Shown here: positions 56,384-64,000 of the stretch, piece by piece
Position numbering within the stretch: the stretch's first letter is position 1
Layout: the number at the start of each line of letters is the position of its first letter
Origin: an uncultured Anaerolineales bacterium
GTDB taxonomy: Bacteria; Chloroflexota; Anaerolineae; Aggregatilineales; Aggregatilineaceae
Direction: 5' to 3'
Length of the DNA stretch: 64,000 nt
Assembly (NCBI GenBank): GCA_937135955.1
Contig: CAKZOB010000055.1
Span: 1-64,000, forward strand
Position numbers and translations under genes: made by a program
Notes under the pieces: generated by a model
Seen by the model: only the letters and a program-made list of their open reading frames with translations
The model's database searches: none
What the model was told of the DNA's origin: nothing

Positions 56384-57373
56384 ATGCAGGGTGTAAAGGA
56401 CAGACTCCGCAGCAGTACCTGGGGCGCAAGGCTGAACTTCGCCGCCGTGTTGCTCGTATGTTCGGAGTGGATCGTCTGGCAGAAGCCCACCGCCTATCAT
56501 CCGCTGGAGTGGCTGGGCATCGCCGCGGTCTATGTGGCGCTGGCAGCGCTCGCGCTCGATCTGCTCGTCCGCCTGAACGTGTATGAAGCACCGCGCCTGC
56601 TGGTGCTGGCGGGCCTTTATGGGCTGGTGAATGCCACCCTGATCGCGCACATCACCGCCCGCGACCTGCCAGTCAGTCTGCTGGGGCGTCCGCTGGCAGC
56701 GCAACCGCTGGCCTTCCTGCTGGCGCTGGCGATCTTTCAGGTGCTGAGCAGCGGTCGCCCAACCGGCCCGCTAGATTTTGTCGGAGCGCTGGGGAGCGGG
56801 GTGCTGTGGGGAATCTGGGTACGCTGGTTTCCGACGGTCTCCGACGACCCTGTGCCCGCTGCCTCCAGCGACCAGGCCATCATTGCGCTGGCGTTGCTGC
56901 TATTGGCTTGTGCCGCCCTGCGCTTCCTGCTGCCTGGTGACAACCTTCGCCAGGAGCGCGATTGGTCCCTCAGCCGGCGAGAAAGCGCGCTGATGGGGGC
57001 CGTGCTGGTTGCGGCTCTGGGGGGCGGCCTGGGACAGGAGGCCATCACAGGAGCGGACCTGGCCATCCTGATAGGGCTGGGTGGCTTTCTGACGACTATT
57101 CTGTGGCTGAGCGCGCTCCCTGGCAGGCGACCGTCGGTGCTGCGTCATATGCTGCCACTGCGCCGCCCTAACATGGCAGGCTGGCTACTGGTTGTCGTCG
57201 CCTTTCTGATCGGCGGCTGGATCGGCCATCATCTGCCCGGTGAGGGGACGAATAGCCCGCAAAGCGACGCCCTGTTCGGCGCGCTGACCATCTTTGGGTT
57301 GGTGTGGCCGCCAGCAGTCGCCAGCCTGATCGGCGTCCGCGTGCTGGCCCGCCTGACCCGCGAAGGGTGGTGA
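56384..57373 (+). CDS. Polytopic membrane protein of unknown function
   Basis: A 329-residue protein with about nine hydrophobic helices, e.g. FAAVLLVCSEWIVW, LGIAAVYVALAALALDLLV, LLVLAGLYGLVNATLIA, AFLLALAIFQVLSS, ALALLLLACAALRFLL, ILIGLGGFLTTILWL, GWLLVVVAFLIGGWIG and GALTIFGLVWPPAVASLIG. There are short loops and few charged residues, with no transporter signature. ATG at 56384 has only a weak purine run upstream. It lies alone between a repeat and a convergent ABC operon. I do not recognise the family. Confidence 0.65.
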   Translation: MQGVKDRLRSSTWGARLNFAAVLLVCSEWIVWQKPTAYHPLEWLGIAAVYVALAALALDLLVRLNVYEAPRLLVLAGLYGLVNATLIAHITARDLPVSLLGRPLAAQPLAFLLALAIFQVLSSGRPTGPLDFVGALGSGVLWGIWVRWFPTVSDDPVPAASSDQAIIALALLLLACAALRFLLPGDNLRQERDWSLSRRESALMGAVLVAALGGGLGQEAITGADLAILIGLGGFLTTILWLSALPGRRPSVLRHMLPLRRPNMAGWLLVVVAFLIGGWIGHHLPGEGTNSPQSDALFGALTIFGLVWPPAVASLIGVRVLARLTREGW

Positions 57374-57428
57374 GAACCCCGCCGCGCTCGTGACATTCCA
57401 GCGGTCTGGCGAGCGTGGTGCGGGGTAT

Positions 57429-58685
57429 CTACTCATAGCGGAAGCGCCACACCCCGAAGGCGAAGAACAGCGCCGCCAGGCCCAGTAATACGCCCAGCAT
57501 CGGCGCGATGTCGGCGACCGTCCCGCCGTAATACATCAGCTTGCCGAAGGCGTCCATCCCCCAGGCTACCGGCGTCAGGTGACCGATCAGCTTCATGAAG
57601 TCCGGCACGATCTCCAGCGGCCACCAGGCACCCCCCAGCGGCGAGAGGGTCAGGCCGAAGAGCAAACTCAGGTTGTTCGCCTGGGCCGAGGTACGCGCCA
57701 CCGTAGCGAGCGCCACGCCGAGGGCGGTCGCTGTCAGCGTGTAGGCGAGCACGATCAGGGCAATGCCTGGCACGTTGTCGCCCCATTCCACGCCCATGGT
57801 GGTTCCGGCCAGCACCAGCGCGGCGAAGATCGCCAGCCCATAGAGATAGCGCCCGATGATCTTGCCCGCCAGCGTCTGCCAGCGCGGCACGGGTAGCACA
57901 AACAGACGTTGCAACGTGCCCACTTCGCGCTCGTAGACCAGCACCGTCGAGTTGTTGAGCATCATGATCAGCACGAACATGATCGCCATGCCCGGCCCGC
58001 TCTGATTGAAGCCGGTGCGGGAGGCCCGCGTCGCGGTGCCCTGGCTCTCCACGCGGATCGGGCGAGTGTCCCAGGCCGTCTCCACGGTCTGGCGCACCTG
58101 GTCGAACGCGGCAGCCCGGTCCCATGCCGACGCGCCCCGCCGCTGGAAGGCTTCCTCGGCCACCTTCACCGTCAGGTTGGCGATGGCGACCGCTCCGCCC
58201 AACCGCGAGAGCGCCGCGTCAATCTTCTGTTCGGCCAGCAGCGGCGCGTTGAGGTCGGCGCTGCTCTTGTAGATCACCGTGACAGTGTCACCGGCGCGCA
58301 GGCCCGCCCCGAAACCGGCGGGGATGAGGATTGTCCCGAAGCTGTCGGCTTCCTTCAGGCGTTCGTCGGCCACCTGATGGCGACGGTCGGGCGCGGCGCT
58401 GATCGCGCAGCCGGGCGCGGCGTCGTCTGCCCCCACCAGGCACAGGCGGAAGGCGCGATCGGCCTCCATCTCGGCACGCAGCGCCTCTACCAGCGCCGCC
58501 GACAGCGCGCTGCCGTCTTCGTCAATCACGTCAACCGTGATCGCATCCCCGTCGTCGGAGCCGCCCATGGCAATGCCCAGCAGAAGCATCATCGCCGCGG
58601 GCATGAGCAGGCCGAAAAGGAACGTCTCGCGCTCCCGCAGCGAGCGCAGCAGATCGTAGCGGGCAATGGTGATGATGGCACGCAT
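57429..58685 (-). CDS. ABC-2 type transporter permease
   Basis: A 418-residue permease of the YhgE/Pip-type ABC-2 family. One N-terminal helix (ETFLFGLLMPAAMMLLLGIAM) is followed by a large extracytoplasmic loop (about 45-230, with two cysteines) and five C-terminal helices, including IMFVLIMMLNNSTVLVYEREVGTLQRLFVLPVPRW with the conserved coupling segment. Last gene of a three-gene exporter operon, 18 bp after the paralogous permease. The pair would form a heterodimeric channel. Confidence 0.9.
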   Translation of the reverse strand: MRAIITIARYDLLRSLRERETFLFGLLMPAAMMLLLGIAMGGSDDGDAITVDVIDEDGSALSAALVEALRAEMEADRAFRLCLVGADDAAPGCAISAAPDRRHQVADERLKEADSFGTILIPAGFGAGLRAGDTVTVIYKSSADLNAPLLAEQKIDAALSRLGGAVAIANLTVKVAEEAFQRRGASAWDRAAAFDQVRQTVETAWDTRPIRVESQGTATRASRTGFNQSGPGMAIMFVLIMMLNNSTVLVYEREVGTLQRLFVLPVPRWQTLAGKIIGRYLYGLAIFAALVLAGTTMGVEWGDNVPGIALIVLAYTLTATALGVALATVARTSAQANNLSLLFGLTLSPLGGAWWPLEIVPDFMKLIGHLTPVAWGMDAFGKLMYYGGTVADIAPMLGVLLGLAALFFAFGVWRFRYE

Positions 58686-58703
58686 GAGTTCTCTCCTCCC
58701 CGC

Positions 58704-60017
58704 TCAAACTTCCTGCCGCCGCGCAAAGACCCACAGCCCCGCCGTGCACAGGACGACGCCTATCGCCAGCAATGCGGCCAGGTTGGGGACAATGCCCGTC
58801 AGCGTCTCTTCGCCCGTCGCCAGGTCGAAGAAACCGCGAATGCCCCAGTAGTTCAGCGTGAGTTTGGGTAACCAGGTGAGGGCATCCGGCAGGTTCTCAA
58901 TGGGGATGAACGATCCGCCCAGCATCCCCAGCACCATCGAGACAATGGAGCTATAGGTGGTGGCCTGATCGGCGTCTCTGGCCAGCGCTGCGACCAGCAG
59001 CCCCAGGCTGACCGCCGCGAAGACGACCGTCAGCACCAGCACCACCAGGCCCGGCAGATCGCCGCCCCAGACGGAGTTCTCGCGCCCCATCAGGCGGGCG
59101 ACGAGCGCCGTCGCCACGATCAGCAGGACCATCTGAACTACGCCAGTCATGTACATCCCCAGCAGCCTGCCCACCATGAAGACCCAGCGCGGCGTTGGCG
59201 TGCTGAGAATGCGCGGCAACGTCCACTGCTGCATCTCGGTGCGAATAGTTGCCGCGCCCGCGCCCATGGCGAAGCTCATGAACAGGATCGCCATAGACGG
59301 GGCGAAGTATTGCATGGCGTCGAAGACGCGCCGCTTGCCCTGCCAGTCCAACCGCTCCAAACGGATGGGGCTGGCTTCGGCCAGCGTCATCGCCTGCGCG
59401 CGCAGTTGCGCCGTGGCCTGGGCGATAGCCGCCTCGTCCGCCCCCAGCGCATCGCCGATCTGCGCCAGCGCAGTCGGGCCGATCTGTTGGGCCAGGATCA
59501 CGCTGTTCATGCCATTGGTGATGGCGCTGAGGATGGCGCGCACCACGCTGGGGCCGATACTGCGCCCGCTGTCGTAATACAGAGCGATCGGCGCTGGAGA
59601 ACCGCCCGCGAGCGCTTTGGCCGTCCACTGCGGGTCGGTGATGGCGATGGCCGCGGCCAGGTTGCCGTCTTCGACGCGCGCGCGGGCCTGGTTGAAATCG
59701 GCATAGACTTTGCCATCGGTCAGGTCGTAAAGCGCACGGTAAGGTTCGTCCTGCGCCGGGTCGCCGCTGGGCACAAAAGCGCGCTGCAACTCCGCGCCCA
59801 GGTTCAGCGACGCCCCGTCCGGCAGAGTCTCTCCCTGATCCTGATTGATCACGGCTACGGGTACGGCGTCCAATTGCACGTCACCGCTCGTGCCGAAGGC
59901 CAGGCCGATGATCCCGCTCAACAGCACCGGCAGAGCGATCAGGTAGATCAGGGCATCCCGATCTTTGAAGGTGACGTAGAGGTCTTTCCAGGCGATGGCG
60001 GCGATCTTGCTGAACAT
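58704..60017 (-). CDS. ABC-2 type transporter permease
   Basis: A 437-residue permease paralogous to the next gene. It has a helix at about 23-43 (ALIYLIALPVLLSGIIGLAFG), a large external domain (45-250), then SMAILFMSFAMGAGAATIRTEMQQWTLPRILSTPTPRW, MVLLIVATALVARLM and LAALLAIGVVLCTAGLWVF. It starts 14 bp after the ATPase stop. Together the three genes encode an export pump of unknown substrate. Confidence 0.9.
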   Translation of the reverse strand: MFSKIAAIAWKDLYVTFKDRDALIYLIALPVLLSGIIGLAFGTSGDVQLDAVPVAVINQDQGETLPDGASLNLGAELQRAFVPSGDPAQDEPYRALYDLTDGKVYADFNQARARVEDGNLAAAIAITDPQWTAKALAGGSPAPIALYYDSGRSIGPSVVRAILSAITNGMNSVILAQQIGPTALAQIGDALGADEAAIAQATAQLRAQAMTLAEASPIRLERLDWQGKRRVFDAMQYFAPSMAILFMSFAMGAGAATIRTEMQQWTLPRILSTPTPRWVFMVGRLLGMYMTGVVQMVLLIVATALVARLMGRENSVWGGDLPGLVVLVLTVVFAAVSLGLLVAALARDADQATTYSSIVSMVLGMLGGSFIPIENLPDALTWLPKLTLNYWGIRGFFDLATGEETLTGIVPNLAALLAIGVVLCTAGLWVFARRQEV

Positions 60018-60030
60018 GGGCGGTCTCCTC

Positions 60031-60990
60031 TCAGTCGCGCAGCGCGCGCCCGGTCAGATGCAGAAAGACCGCTTCCAGCGTCGGTTCGCGCACCTCGACC
60101 GCCTGCAGGCTCAGGCCAGCCTGATTGATCAGTCGCAGCGCTTCCGGCAACACCTGCCGCGCATCAGTCGCCAGCAGGTGCAGCGCGCCGTCGTCATCGG
60201 GCACGGGCGCGCAACTGCTCACGCCGGGCAACTGCCCCAGCGCCTTCACCAGGTCCGGCGCGACATCCGGCACTTTGAGCACCAGCGTGTCCTGCTGGCC
60301 GACCATGTGCGTCAGTTCTTCCTGCGTGCCCAGGGCGATGATTTCGCCGTGATCAATGATGCCCACCCGGTGCGAGAGTTCCTGCGCCTCCTCCATATAG
60401 TGCGTGGTGTAGAGCACAGTCATGCCTTCTGCGTTGAGGGCCTTGACCGCGTCCAGGATGTTGCGACGCGATTGGGGGTCAATGGCGACGGTCGGCTCAT
60501 CGAGGATCAGGATTTGCGGGCGGTGCAACAGACCAATGCCGATGTTGACGCGGCGCTTCATGCCCCCGCTGTACTCCTGTACCGGATCGTCTGCCCGCTC
60601 GGTCAGGCTGGTGAAAGCGAGCACTTCGTCAACCCGCCGCTTCAACTCTCGCCCGCCCAGGCCGTACATCTTGCCGAAGAAAGTCAGGTTCTGGCGGGCG
60701 GAGAGGGTGGGGTAGAGCGCCAGTTCCTGCGGCACGACGCCGATCAACGCGCGCACCGCCAGCGATTCGCGGGTGACCGAGTGTCCACCGACGATCACGT
60801 CGCCCGCGGTGGGCGTCAGCAGGCCGCTGATCATGCCGATCGTCGTCGTCTTGCCCGCGCCGTTCGGCCCCAGCAGGCTGAAGATTTCGCCCCGGAAGAT
60901 GGAAAAACTGACGTTTTTCACGGCAATGACCCCATCAGGAGGGTTGAACTGCTTGGTCAGGTTGCGGATCTCGATCATGGCAGTGTTCAT
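60031..60990 (-). CDS. ABC transporter ATP-binding protein (CcmA/NodI type)
   Basis: A 319-residue ATPase and first gene of the exporter operon. Walker A is GPNGAGKTT, the Q-loop VVPQELALY, the signature YSGGMKRRV, Walker B ILILDEPTVAIDP and the H-loop YTTHYMEEAQELSH. A ~90-residue C-terminal extension (LVLKVPDVAPDLVKALGQLPGV...PTLEAVFLHLTGRAL) is typical of DrrA/NodI exporters. ATG at 60990 follows GGGAG at 7 nt; a second in-frame ATG is four codons on. The upstream in-frame extension has no coding character. Confidence 0.93.
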   Translation of the reverse strand: MNTAMIEIRNLTKQFNPPDGVIAVKNVSFSIFRGEIFSLLGPNGAGKTTTIGMISGLLTPTAGDVIVGGHSVTRESLAVRALIGVVPQELALYPTLSARQNLTFFGKMYGLGGRELKRRVDEVLAFTSLTERADDPVQEYSGGMKRRVNIGIGLLHRPQILILDEPTVAIDPQSRRNILDAVKALNAEGMTVLYTTHYMEEAQELSHRVGIIDHGEIIALGTQEELTHMVGQQDTLVLKVPDVAPDLVKALGQLPGVSSCAPVPDDDGALHLLATDARQVLPEALRLINQAGLSLQAVEVREPTLEAVFLHLTGRALRD

Positions 60991-61319
60991 GCAGATACTC
61001 CCGGCTAGACGTAGCACTCTGTCCGGTAAACAATCCAGGCGAATGACATGTTGCAGCCTGCTATGTGTGTGTACGATGGAGTCCGGCCACAGGTTGCAGC
61101 GCGGGTGCACAGTGGCCTGCTCACAGATAGCAGGAGTGACCTTTCCATCCGGACGATCAGGTGTACTACTGCTATTGCGCTGACACAAAAACCTGTTGCA
61201 CAATAAGAGCACGACTGACATAGGCCGTAAGGTCGCCGACTATATTTATCTGAATGGTGTCACGGATCATCTCACCCTGGCAGAAAGCTTCGGCGGGCGT
61301 ACAGGCACGGGAGAACACC
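60991..61319. other. Divergent intergenic region between the ABC operon and the VWA gene
   Basis: A 329-bp gap that must hold both divergent promoters. It is more AT-rich than its surroundings (for example ACTATATTTATCTG near 61238-61251). I could not assign a convincing -35/-10 pair, and I see no gene, repeat or strong hairpin. Confidence 0.5.
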
Positions 61320-64000
61320 ATGTTGAAGTCAAAATGGATCGGTCAGAGGCCACTTGATAACCCCTCACCCCGGCGCGGTGCGCCACCCCTCTCCCTCAAT
61401 GGGGCGAGGGGGAAAACCTGGCCCGTCTCCCCTTCGCCCCTCAGAGGGAGGAGGGGCCGGGGGTTGAGGGGGGCTTTTCAAACGGTCTTTCAGAGTCTGA
61501 TAGCGGTGCTGACGTTGGCGCTGTTGATACCCGCTATCCCCGCGGCCCATGCTCAGACCCCGACCCAACTGATCATCAACTACCCCGAAGTGACCGACCT
61601 GGGCGATGAGGGGCTGCAATTGGGGCTGTATTTCACCATCGCCGATAGCACGGGGCGCGTCGTCCCCAACGCGCGAATACAGTCCACGCGCATCGTGTTA
61701 GACGATGGTCAGGCGGTGGACAACATCATGCCAGAGCAGCCCAACACGCCTTTCTATATCGCGCTGGTGCTTGATGCCAGCGGGAGCATGGGGCCAGCCG
61801 CCGCCGCCATGCGCGACGCGGCCAACCAAGCCATTCAAAACGCGCCGGAACAGGCGCAGATCGCTGTCATCCGCTTCAACGAGAGCATAGACGTGCTGCA
61901 GGACTTCACCACCGACCGCAACCGCGCCGCCAACGCGGTCGGTGACGTGCAGCCGGTTAACCTGAAAGGCACCTGCCTCTACGACGCTTCCTGGCGAGCT
62001 ATCGAGCTGGTCAGCCAGGCCCCACCCGGAAGACGTGCCATTATCGTCTTCACCGACGGCACCGATCGCCTGCGCCCGGCCCCAGATACCACCCCGTGCA
62101 GCCAGCACACCTTTGCCCAGGTGGTGGACTACGCCACCAGCCCCGCCGCGCGGGTGCCCATTCATACCATCGGCCTGCGCACGAATGACCTCAACCCGAC
62201 TGAACTGCGCAACCTGGCCAATCAGACCGGCGGCCTGACCGTCATCGGCGAGCAGGGTGATCTCAACACGCTGTTCCAGGACATCATGAACGCGCTGAAG
62301 AATCAATGGCTGGCGCGGGGTATCTTCTTCCCGGAGCGCGGGACACACGCCGCCACGCTGATCGTCACCCTGGCTGACGGTACCAAGCTCTCGGCCTCCA
62401 CGCAGTTCGAGGTGCCGCGCGATTTCGCCGTGCCGCAGACGCCCACTCCCACTCCTACGCCGGTGGTGGTGAAGCTGGAGATACTGTCGGCGCGCTGGGA
62501 TCAGGCTCAGGACATGCTCTACCTGGAGGTGCGCGCCCAGGGCGAACAGGTGATCAGCACCTACCGCTTCGACTTCTTCGACGCTAACAATCAGCTTCTG
62601 GATAGCAAGACGATCCCCAGGCCGCTGCCCTCGCCGGTGTCCATCTCTGCCGTCAACCTGACCGGCAAGCTGCGTGTGGAACTACGCGCCCTGGATGGGC
62701 AGGGCAACTTCATCAGTTGGCCCGGCGAGCGCGACCAGATGCTTGACAAGGTCTCCTACGAATTCAACATCATCCGCCCCACGCCGACTCCCCCGCCCGC
62801 GCCGCCGACGCTCATTCCGGTAGAGGTGATCATAGATAGCATCGGCTACGACGAGCAGACCGACACCATCACCTTTTACCTGACGCTCGTCGGCGCGGCG
62901 CAGATGGGCGGGCTGCAGATCAACGTAGTAGACGCCAAGACCAGTCAGCTCAAGACCGTTTACAACGTCGAGGTCAGCGAGACCGTCTCGGTGGGCGCGG
63001 AAGGGCTGGAGCCGCTCAGAGAATACCTGGTGCAGGTGATCGCCCAGGCCCCCGACGGCCAGAACCTGACGCGCAGCGAGCGCATGAACTTCGTCTATAC
63101 GCCGCTGCTCACGCCGACGCCGGCCCCCACGTCCACCCCCACCCACACTCCCACGCCCGAACCGGTGGAGGTGACCATCTCAGTCCGGCAAGACCCGCAA
63201 ACTAAAGAGTTCATCTTCACAGTGGAGGTGATCAACGAGGAGCGCGTGGCGTCCTATAAGTTGCAAATGCGCGACCGCAGCGGGCTGGTGAAAGGCGAAT
63301 ACGTCTACGAAGCGCCCCTGCGCGGCGAAATTCGCCTGCCGGAATTGGAGGCGGGCGAGTACACAGCAGTGATGGAAGCCTATGGGCCGGACGGCAGACG
63401 CGCCGCTGTGGGCAACGTCACTTTTGCCTACACGCTGCCTCCAACGCTGACGCCCACGCTCAGCCCTACCCCTACTCTTTCGCCCACACCTACACCGGGA
63501 CCGGGCGCGTTCGAAAAGCTGACCGACAACGTGCGCGGCAACCCCGTGCTGGCGCTGGTGATCGCGCTGATCGGCTTCGCGCTGGTGATGGTGCTCTTCC
63601 TGCTGGTGCGCCCGCGTAAGAAAGCCGCCACCGGCACCGGTTTCCTGGCCGCGCAGACGGGCTTCTATCAGATGCCGGGCACGCCGTCCGAAAAGCCAAG
63701 CGCGACGCCGCCGGGCGCAGCCCCAGGCGCACCTGTCACGATTGCTGACCAGGCGACCAATGTCTACACTGACGTCTTCGACTATGTGGGGACGCTAGAA
63801 GTGCGCCGCTCGCCCGCCATGCCGCGCATCGGGGCCAGCGTGGTCATCACCTCGGTGCCGTTCCGCATCGGGCGCGGAACGCAGTTCCCCAACGATCTTT
63901 CGCTGGACGAAGATAGCAGCATCTCGCGTAAACATGCCGTGATCACCCTGGAGAGTGGGCAATTCCTGATCACCGATCAGGGCAGCGCCAATGGCACGCG
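61320..64000 (+). CDS. VWA-domain membrane protein with C-terminal FHA domain (3' end outside window)
   Basis: The frame is open from ATG 61320 (GGGAG 6 nt upstream) to the window end, 893 codons. The hydrophobic signal core (FQSLIAVLTLALLIPAIPAAHAQ) ends near residue 84. A von Willebrand A domain has the MIDAS motif D152-A-S154-G-S156 and IVFTDGTDRL. Thr/Pro linkers then separate two or three beta-sandwich segments. A transmembrane helix (741-763, LALVIALIGFALVMVLFLLV) leads to a cytoplasmic FHA domain (from about 842: FRIGRGTQFPNDLSL, SISRKHAVI, GSANGTR). It would bind a partner outside and phospho-Thr inside. Residues 14-54 come from an inserted intergenic repeat. Confidence 0.85.
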   Translation, partial: MLKSKWIGQRPLDNPSPRRGAPPLSLNGARGKTWPVSPSPLRGRRGRGLRGAFQTVFQSLIAVLTLALLIPAIPAAHAQTPTQLIINYPEVTDLGDEGLQLGLYFTIADSTGRVVPNARIQSTRIVLDDGQAVDNIMPEQPNTPFYIALVLDASGSMGPAAAAMRDAANQAIQNAPEQAQIAVIRFNESIDVLQDFTTDRNRAANAVGDVQPVNLKGTCLYDASWRAIELVSQAPPGRRAIIVFTDGTDRLRPAPDTTPCSQHTFAQVVDYATSPAARVPIHTIGLRTNDLNPTELRNLANQTGGLTVIGEQGDLNTLFQDIMNALKNQWLARGIFFPERGTHAATLIVTLADGTKLSASTQFEVPRDFAVPQTPTPTPTPVVVKLEILSARWDQAQDMLYLEVRAQGEQVISTYRFDFFDANNQLLDSKTIPRPLPSPVSISAVNLTGKLRVELRALDGQGNFISWPGERDQMLDKVSYEFNIIRPTPTPPPAPPTLIPVEVIIDSIGYDEQTDTITFYLTLVGAAQMGGLQINVVDAKTSQLKTVYNVEVSETVSVGAEGLEPLREYLVQVIAQAPDGQNLTRSERMNFVYTPLLTPTPAPTSTPTHTPTPEPVEVTISVRQDPQTKEFIFTVEVINEERVASYKLQMRDRSGLVKGEYVYEAPLRGEIRLPELEAGEYTAVMEAYGPDGRRAAVGNVTFAYTLPPTLTPTLSPTPTLSPTPTPGPGAFEKLTDNVRGNPVLALVIALIGFALVMVLFLLVRPRKKAATGTGFLAAQTGFYQMPGTPSEKPSATPPGAAPGAPVTIADQATNVYTDVFDYVGTLEVRRSPAMPRIGASVVITSVPFRIGRGTQFPNDLSLDEDSSISRKHAVITLESGQFLITDQGSANGT
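61359..61481 (+). repeat. Repeat copy inside the VWA coding sequence
   Basis: AACCCCTCACCCCGGCGCGG, CCACCCCTCTCCCTCAATGG with GGGGCGAGGG, TCCCCTTCGCCCCTCAGAGG and the right end CCGGGGGTTGAGGGGGGCTTTTCA match the intergenic repeat at 32166-32290 block for block. It is read in frame as an Arg/Pro-rich stretch ahead of the signal-peptide core. Confidence 0.8.

Overview
The window is a stretch of a high-GC bacterial chromosome, densely coded on both strands, with no rRNA, tRNA, CRISPR array or transposase that I can see. The mix suggests a Chloroflexota-like (Anaerolineae-type) organism: secreted proteins with Thr/Pro-rich linkers, a von Willebrand A + FHA membrane protein, an ArsA-type ATPase beside a UbiB kinase, a GH133-type glycogen debranching enzyme beside glgC, and many GC-rich palindromic intergenic repeats. 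This assignment is an inference; no marker allows a firm placement.

Layout. 1-8.7 kb: the 3' end of a glutamate synthase large subunit with a clear terminator, a MutS-like ATPase, a zinc-ribbon/FHA protein, two overlapping secreted paralogues, a small membrane protein and a CheY-like regulator. 9-14.8 kb: a glycosyltransferase, a tetR-ABC-permease operon with a visible promoter/operator, an apparently leaderless marR gene with an operator palindrome, and a GNAT protein. 14.8-21.1 kb: an AlbA_2-type regulator, gyrA, a soluble Ser/Thr kinase and rdgB. 21.2-25.6 kb: glycogen functions (CBM48 domain, debranching enzyme, glgC). 26-35.4 kb: a Crp/Fnr regulator, an SH3b + glycosidase protein followed by a membrane-anchored protein whose hydrolase-like domains look inactive, UbiB and ArsA.

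35.8-46.8 kb is the centrepiece. Eleven minus-strand genes (aroH, aroF, tyrA, aroA, aroE, tyrS, aroC, aroK, aroB, aroQ, pheA) encode all seven shikimate-pathway steps, the Tyr and Phe branches and tyrosyl-tRNA synthetase. Upstream lie a strong promoter, a 43-codon leader peptide containing the run WVWFSFYYYF, and a terminator hairpin with a competing antiterminator strand. This is a classical ribosome-mediated attenuator sensing Trp, Phe and Tyr together.

47-64 kb: a TPP riboswitch with its own promoter controls a lone ThiY-type binding protein. Then come a RecB-like nuclease with an Fe-S cysteine set, CorA, a sugar-phosphate isomerase-like protein, a large alpha-helical repeat protein, a GNAT protein, a polytopic membrane protein, a three-gene ABC-2 exporter and the start of a VWA/FHA protein running off the window.

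A mosaic family of intergenic repeats (termini GGGTGCGTGC or GGGTGCATTTCA, plus TACCTCACCCCC and CCCTCTCCC palindromes) occupies about 15 loci. One copy lies in frame in the N-terminal coding sequence of the VWA protein, and another supplies the stop codon of ubiB.
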